Origin: JAJDNW01 sp039714495
Lineage (GTDB): Bacteria > Desulfobacterota > Desulfobacteria > Desulfobacterales > B30-G6
DNA length: 11,595 bases
Direction: 5' to 3'
NCBI GenBank assembly: GCA_039714495.1
Contig: JBDLJD010000138.1
Coordinates: 1-11,595 of the forward strand
In this document: positions 1 through 7,166 of the stretch, in pieces
How the letters are laid out: each line of letters starts with the position of its first letter
Position numbering within the stretch: position 1 is the first letter of the stretch
Position numbers and translations under genes: made by a program
The notes under the pieces: model-generated
What the model saw: only the letters and a program-made list of their open reading frames with translations
Database searches by the model: none
What the model was told of the DNA's origin: nothing

Positions 1-277
1 CCAGAGCGCCGTCGGCATTTTCATCCACAAAGGCGGTGAAGCTGTTAGCCGCAGCGTCGAAGTTGACCACGACCCGGCGGTTGGTCATGATGGCCTTGGA
101 ACGCGACTTTTGAAGCCCCTGCAAGATGTCTTGGGCTCCGGCGGCCAGTCTTTTCTCCGGCAGCCAGCCCAGAAAGTTGGGGATGGCCACGCCGGCCATA
201 ATGGCGATGATGGCGATGACAATCATCAATTCCATCAATGTGAAACCGCTGTTTTTCATTTTTTTCATCATTTTCAT
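1..277 (-). CDS. GspH/FimT-family type IV prepilin, partial (3' end outside window)
   Basis: This is the first 92 codons of a minor prepilin, cut by the left edge. The protein starts MKMMKKMKNSG and is followed by FTLMELMIVIAIIAIMAG. That is a short basic leader, a Gly at -1, Phe at +1 and Glu at +5 of the mature pilin: a classic prepilin peptidase (PilD) site and hydrophobic N-terminal helix. Beyond it, QGLQKSRSKAIMTNRRVVV and FTAFVDENADG match the start of the GspH/FimT/FimU globular domain, so I favour a FimT/FimU-like minor pilin over a major pilin. The start at 277 is chosen because AGGA lies nine bases upstream; the ATG at 271 is also in frame. It lies downstream of pilY1 on the same strand but across a 265-bp gap, and probably uses its own sigma-54-type promoter. 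FimT and FimU cannot be told apart from this fragment. Confidence 0.88.
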   Translation of the reverse strand, partial: MKMMKKMKNSGFTLMELMIVIAIIAIMAGVAIPNFLGWLPEKRLAAGAQDILQGLQKSRSKAIMTNRRVVVNFDAAANSFTAFVDENADGAL

Positions 278-339
278 TATCGCCAATCCTGTTTAGCGTT
301 CAATGCATGTGGTGCAATGATTCCTTTTCCATAGCTGGT

Positions 340-355
340 TACAACATTTGTGCCA
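340..355 (-). promoter_or_regulatory. Candidate sigma-54 (RpoN) promoter for the FimT-like gene
   Basis: On the minus strand the sequence reads TGGCAC, five bases, then TTGTA. The -24 box matches the RpoN consensus exactly and the spacing is right. The -12 box has TTGT in place of TTGC, so one of the two most conserved -12 bases is changed. Initiation would fall near 328, giving a leader of about 50 bases before the ATG at 277. Sigma-54 with the PilS/PilR system is known to drive pilin genes in Pseudomonas, Myxococcus and Geobacter, which fits the gene downstream. No activator site was identified. Confidence 0.5.
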
Positions 356-497
356 TGTGCAGTCCCTTGGCCTTCATTTTTTATGAAAAAATTGAAAATC
401 AAATAATAACAATAAATTAAGTAGGTATTCCCGATGACGGAGACATGTAGACCGACGTTGAGGAGAGGTGTTGTTGTAACGGATGATATTGATTTTA

Positions 498-533
498 TAA
501 AAAAAATTAAAAGAAATATTAAAAATTTTAATA
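498..533 (-). terminator. Weak terminator-like palindrome and U-tract downstream of pilY1
   Basis: Arms TATTAAAA and TTTTAATA flank a single central base at 517-533. Reading away from pilY1 on the minus strand, T-rich tracts follow (TTTCTTTTAATTTTTTTTAT). It lies ten bases past the pilY1 stop codon. The stem is only A-T pairs and has no real loop, so it would be a poor intrinsic terminator. It may simply be AT-rich promoter-region DNA. Confidence 0.25.
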
Positions 534-542
534 CTAAGGCTT

Positions 543-3500
543 TTATTCGCGGCGCCAGTTTAGCCGGCCGGACTTGATGGTATTGATGGGCAGGCCAGGC
601 TGGGGTATTTCCAGTAAGGCGCCCGTGGCTGTCTGAACGAATGCTTTGGCGCCCTCGTTTCTGCCGGCAAAGAGGCGCGGGGTCATGGCCAGGCCTTTGC
701 CGATGGGAAGCCGGGACATGACCGTACGAGGGGATCCATCATCGTTTCCAAACCATAGGGAGCTGTTCGCGGGGTCGGGCGTGAAGGCGTAGTAGGGGGT
801 TCCGGTCTGAAAGTGGAGGTTGTAGAAAAAAGATTGGCCTGCAGGTTGGCAAATGTCCTGGAAAGGTTGATAGGTGGTGAAGCTTAGCAGGCCGCCCAGC
901 AGGGTCGCCTGCCCCAGGTTGCGCTCCCGGGGTGTTACAAACGAGTGAACCCATCCATCCGTGCCGGTGCACCCAAGCCCGGTATCACAGCTACCGACAA
1001 TATAATCGAACAGGTCCTTGAAAATGGCAACACCTTCGGGAAGGCAAGGGGAGCCGTCCCTGCAGCCAAGGCGGGCAAAAGACGGTGAAAGGGCTGCTTC
1101 AACTTCGATGGGGTCAACCCGCAGCAGTGTCCTGTCGCCGGCATTGTTGCCGGGCTGCGGTTTCGAGGGGGACACTCTATTTTCGATGGTCGCCCAGGTA
1201 AATGCACCTGTTTTCGCATCCACAGGCTCCTTGAGCCCGAAAAATGAGTCCTGGGCATTACTGCCCGCGTCGGTTTTGTCCTGTACGTCAATAAACCGGC
1301 CGGTGCCGAAATAGACCCAGTGAAACGTTCCATCAAAACCGACAACCGGTGGCGACGTTATCGGGCGTTCGGCATCGACCATGACTGTCGGGTTATTCCA
1401 GTGCTGGGGAAAGCCTTGATTGGTTATCCAGCGATACATTCTGCCGCCCCAGTCGCCCCAGCCGCCTTCGATGGTCCCGAAGTAAACAACATCGGCACTG
1501 TACAGCTCATCCAGATGAAAATCCGCGATGGCGATGCCTGAAACAAATCCGCGGGGCGAGTCTACCAGGTCGAAACTGCCGGCTGATGCATGGGAAAAGG
1601 CTGCCGTGGCAGGTATCCTGAAGGCTTGTCCCTCATCCAGCTCTGCCAGGGGGAAAATGCAGATCCGGGCGTTCTGGCCGCTGACACCATCAGGGCTGGT
1701 GGGGCCGCTGCCCAGGATCAGAAACCAGCTGGAGCCTTTTTCATTGGTTTTGACCGGGACCACCGCCGGCATGGCGGTGGTGTAGCCCAGGTCGGCACTG
1801 ACCGGCGATTGGTAGGTCATTTCACCCAGCAGCCTGGGCGGGTGTTCAGGATCAGAAATGTCGAACACCATGTAGGCGGAGGTAAATATCCGCTCATCGG
1901 GTCGGATTGTCCATGGAATCGCGGCCATGATTTCCCGGGCAGAAATCCGTTCACCGCCCAGGCGCATCCCCACCACCATGATGGTACCCCACCCATTGAC
2001 ATGGCCGCGACTGTTGGGGGTGGAATCGAACATCTGTACATCGAACACCCGGGGCGTGAGATCGACATAATATTGGTGCCGGTACCCTTTTTGGGAAAGG
2101 CGCTTCAGGTACGGCAGCAGGTTGTAGGGTACGTAGGCCCACAGTTCGGCCCCCAACTCCGGTCCTGTATCTGAAAAAAGATTTGTATCGCTGTCATAAC
2201 TGCGCCAGAACTTCTGCCCGTCGCGATCATAAAAGCCGCCGTTGACCGCGTGGACCATGCCGTCGTTGCCACCGAAATAGATCACATGCCGGCGATGGGG
2301 GTGGGCGGCGACAAAGGCCGCATATTCCTCATCATTGTAAATAAGGTGGTAGTTTTCGCCTGGCTGGGCAACCACGGTCGGTGTGGAATGGATGACATCT
2401 CCCAGACGCCAGGTGATTATTTCCGGGTCGTTATCCAAGGTGAAGTTCGGCGGCGGGACCATTTGGCGTGATCTGCGGGAAGGACCCAAAGGGGTGTCGC
2501 GGCCCCTGATCCAGCTGACGATGTCGTTAACCGCGTCGGTGGTGGCGACGCCGAAGTCCACAGGAATGGGCGCCCTGTCAGCGGCGGTGGAAAGGGCAGG
2601 GCTGTACCAGTCGTGCATGGGGACAAAAGGCAGTATTTCATTCTCGGCAACCGCCCCGTTGTTGTCCAGGTCGTTCCATGAAAAAATGTAGCGCTGTTTA
2701 GTGCTTGAAATATAGTCCTCGCGGTTGGTGTTGACGTCGGCGTCTGCAATGTCAGCCAGCCATTCTGCAGCCGACCAGAGATGATCGACCTGGTCAAGGG
2801 TTTTTATGGAACCGCCACAGGTCCCATCGCGTTCCGGCGCCTGGCTGCAGGCACGCGGGCCGTTGGCATCGTTGTCATAGTAGATGCTTACCTGTTCGTC
2901 CTGGGCGTTCAAAGCGTCGTTTCCGTCGGTGTCTTCGTAAAGCCTGCCGTCCGCATCCATCAGGAGGGCGCTGACATCGCCAATCCAGGTAACGTGCCGG
3001 TCTGCAGGGTCGACGGTCAGGGCGTTGGTTTCAGGGGCTGCTTTCACCGCCGACCAGAAACGGGATCGATAGACAGCCCCTCCAAGGTTGGGGCCGGCGG
3101 AAAAAACCGAAGCAGTGGGTCCGGCATAGCCGCCTGAACGGATTATGTTCAGGGCTGATTTAAGTTCGCCCTCCAGGTCCTGTGGGTTGTCTGCAAAATA
3201 GGGCGCCTTGCTCCCGCCGTTGGCTGCGGCCTCAGCCAGCAGGGTGGCTGGTGAACACTCACCTTCGCCTCGGGAACCAAGGGTGCCGGCAACCACGAAA
3301 TAGGTTTTGATATTTTGAAAATGCTCGTCAGCGTCGAAAGGATCTTCGAGATGGATGTTGTTGCCGCTGAAACCAAAGGCCGTGATGTCATCCAGGAAGG
3401 TGCTGCCAAAAAGCTCCGGGCATCCTTGCAGATCGTCTCTGCTGCCGTCGTTCTGGCCCTCCACCGATGCAAAGGTCGCCATCCGGGGGTGAAGGTCCGC

Positions 3501-4916
3501 AGTGGAATTCCCGTCGGTGATCACCAGGATGTTGTTGCTCTGACACCAGTGGGTACAGGGGCCGGCATCCAGGCCGAAATCCGAGGAATTGATGCGCATG
3601 TCTGCACGCTGGGTGTAGTAACCAATGGCCGTGAACACGGTTTCCGCCAGAGGGGACCATGCGTCGGCGGTCATGGCATTCACCTGTGTGATCATGTGGT
3701 CTATATGGTCCGGGGCGCCGTCATCGATCTCGACGATTATCCTGCCTGCATCCAGGCTGTTTTCGGAGCAGTCGTTTTCAGCCACGTTGCGCAGAATATT
3801 GTTATTTGAAGAGTGGGCGAAAAGCGGGCACTCGCTTTGCGAACCATCGTGATTGAACTGCATGATGCCCACCCGGAGCTTACCGGCGGATTCGTGCAGC
3901 AGACCCCTGGGCGCTTCGTCGGTATAACGCGGATCGAAAATCACCCCTTGCATGGTCTGAAGCGGAGGCCCCAGCTGCTGTTCAGCCAACAGGTCAGTCA
4001 ACAGGGCCGGCAGGTTGATTCTTTTATTCTCGAGCGACATGCGCATGGCGGGGTCGGAAGCCCTGGGGATGTCAAAGGGCAATAGACTGTTCCCTAAACA
4101 GGTGGAGATGAGATCGTTCAATGAATCCAGGGTGTTGGCAGGTGAGGGCATGGTGTCGAAAACCGATTGACACATGCCGCTGTCAAAGCCTGCGGGGTGC
4201 GGGGCGAACATTTCCATCGCGGTGGTCAGATTCTGGCCCGGAAGCATGGCCCGGATGCCGAAAGAGAGGACATATGGGGTGCCTGTGGCCACATCCCATA
4301 CACGGATTTGCCTGATAAACCGTGTGCCGGCGCATCCGCGTCCCTCTAATATCAGGGTTCGGTCCTGGTGGTTGAATTTGCCGCCGGTCAACACTTTTTT
4401 TTCAATGTCAAAACGGGAAGACACAGCCCAGTTCAGCAGGTTTCCCCGGGCTTTGAATCCAGGAGCGTCATTGTTGATCTGCAGGCAAAGTTCCGCAATG
4501 CTAGCCTGCGGGTGCGTATATGCGGAATTGCCGGTCTCGGAGCAGGTTAACGGTTTTGAGATGTGCTCAAAACGGGCTCGTTCTGAATTATAGGCATACC
4601 ACCCATTGGAAGAAAAATAGCCGGCGTAGGTGGTGGCGCTGTCATAGCCCGCTTGTTTCGCTGCTTCCGCCTCTGTAGTGTCCATGCTGTCATGACAGGC
4701 GCCATTGTCAGGTATGTAGGCCAGGTCAAGCATGCTTTCAGAGTTATCCATGATGATCAGCAGATTAGGGACCGTCCCGGGGGCGAGCAAGGCGGGATTT
4801 GCGCAGACCTCCGTGGGACCGGTGAAAAACAGGATCGACAACACTGCTACAGCCGTGAAGACCAGCGGTGAGGCAGCGTGGGCAGTGTTATGGTTTATGC
4901 TGAGAATGGTATGCAC
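543..4916 (-). CDS. pilY1: PilY1-family type IV pilus tip adhesin / assembly protein
   Basis: A secreted protein of about 1457 residues. PilY1 sits at the pilus tip, primes assembly with the minor pilins, acts as an adhesin and controls retraction. I choose the GTG at 4916: it sits five bases after AAAGGAGG, which overlaps the pilX stop. The longer reading frame to 4970 would overlap pilX by 43 bases and place charged residues before the signal peptide. The hydrophobic core is near residues 17-33, with likely cleavage after VCA (39). A von Willebrand A-like domain follows: DNSES (57-61) is the metal-site motif, and VITDGNST (465-472) ends that domain. An EF-hand-like loop DLDNNGAVAENE is at 750-761. 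The C-terminal PilY1 beta-propeller begins near WRLGDVIHSTP (836-846), with YFGGNDGMVHAVNGG at 880-894, and the protein ends SGRLNWRRE, close to the usual PilY1 ending. No RGD motif is present. It is last in the pilW-V-X-Y1 operon. Confidence 0.95.
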   Translation of the reverse strand: MHTILSINHNTAHAASPLVFTAVAVLSILFFTGPTEVCANPALLAPGTVPNLLIIMDNSESMLDLAYIPDNGACHDSMDTTEAEAAKQAGYDSATTYAGYFSSNGWYAYNSERARFEHISKPLTCSETGNSAYTHPQASIAELCLQINNDAPGFKARGNLLNWAVSSRFDIEKKVLTGGKFNHQDRTLILEGRGCAGTRFIRQIRVWDVATGTPYVLSFGIRAMLPGQNLTTAMEMFAPHPAGFDSGMCQSVFDTMPSPANTLDSLNDLISTCLGNSLLPFDIPRASDPAMRMSLENKRINLPALLTDLLAEQQLGPPLQTMQGVIFDPRYTDEAPRGLLHESAGKLRVGIMQFNHDGSQSECPLFAHSSNNNILRNVAENDCSENSLDAGRIIVEIDDGAPDHIDHMITQVNAMTADAWSPLAETVFTAIGYYTQRADMRINSSDFGLDAGPCTHWCQSNNILVITDGNSTADLHPRMATFASVEGQNDGSRDDLQGCPELFGSTFLDDITAFGFSGNNIHLEDPFDADEHFQNIKTYFVVAGTLGSRGEGECSPATLLAEAAANGGSKAPYFADNPQDLEGELKSALNIIRSGGYAGPTASVFSAGPNLGGAVYRSRFWSAVKAAPETNALTVDPADRHVTWIGDVSALLMDADGRLYEDTDGNDALNAQDEQVSIYYDNDANGPRACSQAPERDGTCGGSIKTLDQVDHLWSAAEWLADIADADVNTNREDYISSTKQRYIFSWNDLDNNGAVAENEILPFVPMHDWYSPALSTAADRAPIPVDFGVATTDAVNDIVSWIRGRDTPLGPSRRSRQMVPPPNFTLDNDPEIITWRLGDVIHSTPTVVAQPGENYHLIYNDEEYAAFVAAHPHRRHVIYFGGNDGMVHAVNGGFYDRDGQKFWRSYDSDTNLFSDTGPELGAELWAYVPYNLLPYLKRLSQKGYRHQYYVDLTPRVFDVQMFDSTPNSRGHVNGWGTIMVVGMRLGGERISAREIMAAIPWTIRPDERIFTSAYMVFDISDPEHPPRLLGEMTYQSPVSADLGYTTAMPAVVPVKTNEKGSSWFLILGSGPTSPDGVSGQNARICIFPLAELDEGQAFRIPATAAFSHASAGSFDLVDSPRGFVSGIAIADFHLDELYSADVVYFGTIEGGWGDWGGRMYRWITNQGFPQHWNNPTVMVDAERPITSPPVVGFDGTFHWVYFGTGRFIDVQDKTDAGSNAQDSFFGLKEPVDAKTGAFTWATIENRVSPSKPQPGNNAGDRTLLRVDPIEVEAALSPSFARLGCRDGSPCLPEGVAIFKDLFDYIVGSCDTGLGCTGTDGWVHSFVTPRERNLGQATLLGGLLSFTTYQPFQDICQPAGQSFFYNLHFQTGTPYYAFTPDPANSSLWFGNDDGSPRTVMSRLPIGKGLAMTPRLFAGRNEGAKAFVQTATGALLEIPQPGLPINTIKSGRLNWRRE

Positions 4917-4920
4917 CACA

Positions 4921-4930
4921 ACCTCCTTTA
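4921..4930 (-). promoter_or_regulatory. Strong ribosome-binding site that sets the pilY1 start
   Basis: TAAAGGAGGT on the minus strand contains both the pilX stop codon (TAA, 4930-4928) and a near-perfect Shine-Dalgarno. It stands five bases ahead of the GTG at 4916. This arrangement suggests translational coupling of pilY1 to pilX and argues against the upstream in-frame ATG at 4970. Confidence 0.75.
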
Positions 4931-5536
4931 CGGATGGCAGATCCCTTCCGAACCGATGACGTGTCGCCACTGAATTTTGACGATGGCTTCCGTGTCGAAA
5001 TAGGTTTTGTGTTGGACGATCTGATCATAGATGATATTGGTGCCGCAGTTGGCCAGAGAGCGGCCGATCCCTTCGTACCCGGCCGCTGACTGCAGAGCAT
5101 TCCCTTTGGAGACAGCCCGTGTGCCGTGGATGAGCACGTTGGTATGGGGTTCGTTGTCCTGGTCGCCGATGGGGATGCGCATGTCACGGACAGGCGGGTC
5201 TTCTCCGCCGCCATCCGAGGGCATTTTTCCCGGCCGGGGTTCGTTTTTCCAGAAAGCGGGTGTATGGACCTGGACCAGTCCCCCGCGCAGTCTGTTTTCG
5301 GTAAACCCATTGGGGCAGGCAATGTTCTGTTCGATGATTTCCGAGATCAGTTCGCTAACGCCTTCAGCTGCATAAAAGGCCTGTTTTTGACGCATCTCAT
5401 TGGTGGCCATGTGCAGTTCCGTTGTGGTTGACTTGGCCGCCAGCAGCCCGACCAATGTCAGGATAACCAGGATAAAAAGGGCCATGAACATTGCCGATCC
5501 GCATTGGTTTAGGCCATGGTATGGCTGCCGGTTCAT
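4928..5536 (-). CDS. pilX: PilX-type type IV pilus minor pilin
   Basis: A 202-residue protein with the PilX N-terminal pattern: short leader MNRQPYHGLNQCG, then SAMFMALFILVILTLVGLL as the hydrophobic helix, then QAFYAAEGVSE, which resembles the family's FYxAExG-like segment. Like many PilX proteins it lacks the canonical FTLIE and has no Glu at +5. PilX joins PilV, PilW and a FimU-type pilin in the complex that primes pilus assembly and presents PilY1. The ATG at 5536 is preferred over the GTG at 5560 because GGAGGGAG ends two bases before it. The gene starts 13 bases after the pilV stop and ends 11 bases before pilY1. The C-terminal half (SDGGGEDPP, and Cys residues near both ends of the globular part) is not recognisable beyond the family. 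Confidence 0.88.
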   Translation of the reverse strand: MNRQPYHGLNQCGSAMFMALFILVILTLVGLLAAKSTTTELHMATNEMRQKQAFYAAEGVSELISEIIEQNIACPNGFTENRLRGGLVQVHTPAFWKNEPRPGKMPSDGGGEDPPVRDMRIPIGDQDNEPHTNVLIHGTRAVSKGNALQSAAGYEGIGRSLANCGTNIIYDQIVQHKTYFDTEAIVKIQWRHVIGSEGICHP

Positions 5537-5538
5537 CA

Positions 5539-5546
5539 CTCCCTCC
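5539..5546 (-). promoter_or_regulatory. Ribosome-binding site deciding the pilX start
   Basis: GGAGGGAG on the minus strand lies just ahead of the ATG at 5536, in the short gap after the pilV TAA. The GTG at 5560, 24 bases upstream in the same frame, overlaps the end of pilV and has no comparable site. Confidence 0.65.
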
Positions 5547-5549
5547 GCA

Positions 5550-5975
5550 TTAGTCAGCACTTCTTTTGTAGTAGGTTGCCGTCAGGCGTCTGCCGGGCGG
5601 GTTGCTTTGGGTGACGGCTATTTGGATTTGCTTTATATTGGGAATCTGGGTGGCAGAGGCCGTGTGTTCGATCAAGAAGCCGTTTTCAACCCTTGAGGCC
5701 TTCTCTCCCGGACCGAGTTCGGTGTTCGTATAATCCATGGATATCAATTTTTCGAACTGGTCGGTCAGGAGGGTAGATGTCATGAGAATTGTACGCGCCC
5801 TTACATTGCTGTGGATGGCATTAACGTGCAGGGTCATGATGGCCAGGATGCCAATGGAAAAAATGGACATCACCATTATTACCTCTATAAGGGTGAACCC
5901 GTTTTGGCGACGGGTTGTTGCTCCTGGCCTGTTTTTCAGATTAAGGCTGCGACAATGTCGAGAGGAGGGTTTCAT
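5550..5975 (-). CDS. pilV: PilV-family type IV minor prepilin
   Basis: A 141-residue prepilin. The mature N-terminus is FTLIEVIMVMSIFSIGILAIM, preceded by RRQNG, with Gly at -1, Phe at +1 and Glu at +5. GxLAIMTLHVNAI followed by a short globular part is typical of PilV/PulI-like minor pilins. Its role is as a component of the minor-pilin priming complex in the inner membrane and then the pilus. The ATG overlaps the pilW stop (ATGA, 5972-5975), which implies translational coupling. The leader is long, 26 residues, and very basic (MKPSSRHCRSLNLKNRPGATTRRQNG). I found no ATG, GTG or TTG in frame between it and the cleavage site, so the long leader appears real. The subtype is assigned from size and operon position, so the PilV name is less certain than the prepilin call. 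Confidence 0.87.
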   Translation of the reverse strand: MKPSSRHCRSLNLKNRPGATTRRQNGFTLIEVIMVMSIFSIGILAIMTLHVNAIHSNVRARTILMTSTLLTDQFEKLISMDYTNTELGPGEKASRVENGFLIEHTASATQIPNIKQIQIAVTQSNPPGRRLTATYYKRSAD

Positions 5976-6745
5976 TTGAGCCCCTGATTTCTGAGGTTGA
6001 TTTCCGTGGACAGCACAAGGCGGCGCATCCTGTCCGGTTTTGTCTCTTTGTTCAGAATAATTTTTCCCAATTGGTTGCGATAAATGGAATCATCGTAGGC
6101 CCGCATGTTGTTGGCTGCGGTTTCAGAATTGGATCGGGAGATAATCGATACCTGAACGAATCGGATGGCATCTGGATCGGCAGCTGCCTGGGCAAGATCC
6201 AGGTGGCAGTTGTTGCCGCAGTTTGGGTCATGAGGGTTCAAACCGAAATATTCAAAATCCAGCGTATCGATGTTGTCGGCCAGCACCTGGGGAGATCCGT
6301 TACCGGACGCCCGTGTCAATTGCCCGTTTTTCAGGGCGTAGGTGATCACTTCATTGCTGTCGTCTGCTGCTCCGTCCCCGAAAACATCTTCCTGATAATT
6401 GTCTTGATCCCCGTCGCCATCATTGTCCACACCGTCGCTTTCACCACCGGTGACATCCATGGAAACAACCACGGTGTCGTGACGATTGGCCGCGGGTTTG
6501 ATGCCGGTGCCTGCCGAACCTTTAGGATCATACCCTGCCATCATCAGTTCCCTGGTCATGAAGTACAGGGCTGTTCTGGCATTTTGCTGCATGCATGATA
6601 TGCTGTGCTGTTGACTGCGCAGCCTCAGCTGTCCGTGAAAGGCGGCAATGACCCCGGCCATAACGATGCTGAAAATAGCCATGGCCACCATCATCTCGAT
6701 GAGGGTGAACGCATTGTTTTTCATGACTAACGTTTTGTTCTGCAT
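5972..6745 (-). CDS. pilW: PilW-family type IV minor prepilin
   Basis: A prepilin of 257 residues from the ATG at 6745. The N-terminal helix is FTLIEMMVAMAIFSIVMAGVI and Glu is at +5. The family look of RALYFMTRELMMAGYDP-type sequence and the end RRLVLSTEINLRNQGLK fit PilW. It is first in the pilW-V-X-Y1 operon and overlaps pilV by four bases. The start is uncertain. TTG at 6781 and ATGs at 6766, 6745 and 6724 are all in frame and none has a good Shine-Dalgarno; 6745 gives a 12-residue leader and 6724 a five-residue one. Two oddities are visible. Alanine rather than glycine stands at -1 (NNA before FTLIE). An Asp-rich stretch lies at residues 104-120 (DGVDNDGDGDQDNYQED), resembling calcium-binding loops. 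Confidence 0.88.
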   Translation of the reverse strand: MQNKTLVMKNNAFTLIEMMVAMAIFSIVMAGVIAAFHGQLRLRSQQHSISCMQQNARTALYFMTRELMMAGYDPKGSAGTGIKPAANRHDTVVVSMDVTGGESDGVDNDGDGDQDNYQEDVFGDGAADDSNEVITYALKNGQLTRASGNGSPQVLADNIDTLDFEYFGLNPHDPNCGNNCHLDLAQAAADPDAIRFVQVSIISRSNSETAANNMRAYDDSIYRNQLGKIILNKETKPDRMRRLVLSTEINLRNQGLK

Positions 6746-6927
6746 GGATACGGGTATGGCTGACATCCGGCCGGGAGTCAATCCTGGTTAATTCCGTAAT
6801 AAATACTGAAGATATATACGTGTTGAATAGTGTTCTTATCTTGAAAACACGCTCTTAAAGGCTGTGCATAAAAGTATGGGTTGAAATGTTCCGGCAATTT
6901 TATAAAGTAGATCGCATCCATGTCATC

Positions 6928-6959
6928 AAATTTCATTGAATTTCATGCAAGATTCAGGA
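6928..6959 (+). repeat. 32-bp direct repeat, copy 1
   Basis: Begins AAATTTCATTGAATTTCATG and ends CAAGATTCAGGA. It is identical over all 32 bases to 7135-7166, 207 bases downstream. It contains a degenerate 10-bp internal tandem (AATTTCATTG, AATTTCATGC). The 3' part also forms the left arm of the adjacent hairpin. Confidence 0.95.
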
Positions 6960-6975
6960 TATTCCTGGATCTTGC
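6947..6975 (+). repeat. 13-bp hairpin with 3-base loop
   Basis: The left arm GCAAGATTCAGGA (6947-6959) pairs with TCCTGGATCTTGC (6963-6975) across the loop TAT. All 13 positions pair if one G-U wobble is allowed. The left arm is the end of direct repeat copy 1. There is no T-tract after it, so it is not a standard terminator. Confidence 0.85.
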
Positions 6976-6976
6976 A

Positions 6977-7073
6977 CGAGCCTGCGGCTTTCATAGGCAA
7001 GGCGTCCAAGGGTGAAGTCGTAGTGTTTTACTTCGAACCCTTGGCAACACAGCATATGAAAGCCGCAGGCTCG
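6977..7073 (+). repeat. Long imperfect palindrome (97 bp) with 19-bp perfect outer arms
   Basis: The outer arm CGAGCCTGCGGCTTTCATA (6977-6995) is an exact inverted match to 7055-7073. After a symmetric 10 x 10 internal loop, CCAAGGG (7006-7012) pairs with CCCTTGG (7038-7044) on the same axis. A further T-A pair, a two-base bulge and GAAGT/ACTTC follow, closing an 11-base loop (7019-7029). This layered structure lies one base after the 13-bp hairpin and between the 32-bp direct repeats. It resembles a dispersed intergenic palindromic or MITE-like element, but no transposase or known family is recognised. Confidence 0.88.
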
Positions 7074-7128
7074 CCCTTTGGGTGAAATTTAATGAATAGA
7101 AACGGATGTCCCTTTTCAACTTGCTGTG

Positions 7129-7137
7129 TGGTATAAA
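7129..7137 (+). promoter_or_regulatory. Candidate extended -10 promoter for the crotonase gene
   Basis: TG-G-TATAAA is a good extended -10 element. No clear -35 box lies at the expected distance upstream, which extended -10 promoters can tolerate. Transcription would start near 7144, inside direct repeat copy 2, giving a leader of about 30 bases. Copy 1 of the repeat is not preceded by such a box. Confidence 0.4.
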
Positions 7138-7166
7138 TTTCATTGAATTTCATGCAAGATTCAGGA
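7135..7166 (+). repeat. 32-bp direct repeat, copy 2 (abuts crotonase ribosome-binding site)
   Basis: Identical to 6928-6959. Its last bases (AGGA) form the first part of the Shine-Dalgarno AGGAGG (7163-7168) of the gene starting at 7176. It lacks the right arm that completes a hairpin at copy 1. Confidence 0.95.

Larger units (their letters stand above)
278..542. other. AT-rich gap between pilY1 and the FimT-like gene
   Basis: No coding region is visible on either strand here. The side next to the FimT-like gene carries the candidate sigma-54 promoter and a ribosome-binding site. The side next to pilY1 (about 480-540) is extremely AT-rich and contains a palindrome described separately. The separation suggests that the FimT-like gene is its own transcription unit. 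Confidence 0.6.

Noticed and set aside
1590..2174. Open frame of 194 codons on the plus strand inside pilY1
   Set aside because: It is antisense to a strongly recognisable pilY1 coding region, has low-complexity Gly/His/Arg composition typical of a shadow frame, and shows no domain.
3315..3809. Open frame of 164 codons on the plus strand inside pilY1
   Set aside because: It is antisense to the von Willebrand A-like part of pilY1, with no recognisable family; a by-product of GC-rich codon usage.
6071..6598. Open frame of 175 codons on the plus strand inside pilW
   Set aside because: It mirrors the pilW coding region and has no motif or ribosome-binding support.
6782..6927. Sigma-54 promoter ahead of pilW
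   Set aside because: No TGGC-N8-TTGC-like pair with correct spacing was found on the minus strand; only AT-rich sequence with ambiguous TATATA boxes.
6977..7073. Integron attC site or Rho-independent terminator
   Set aside because: No integrase or cassette structure is present, and no T-tract follows either arm.
6928..7166. CRISPR array
   Set aside because: Only two direct repeats, 175 bases apart, with a palindrome rather than a spacer between them, and no cas genes.
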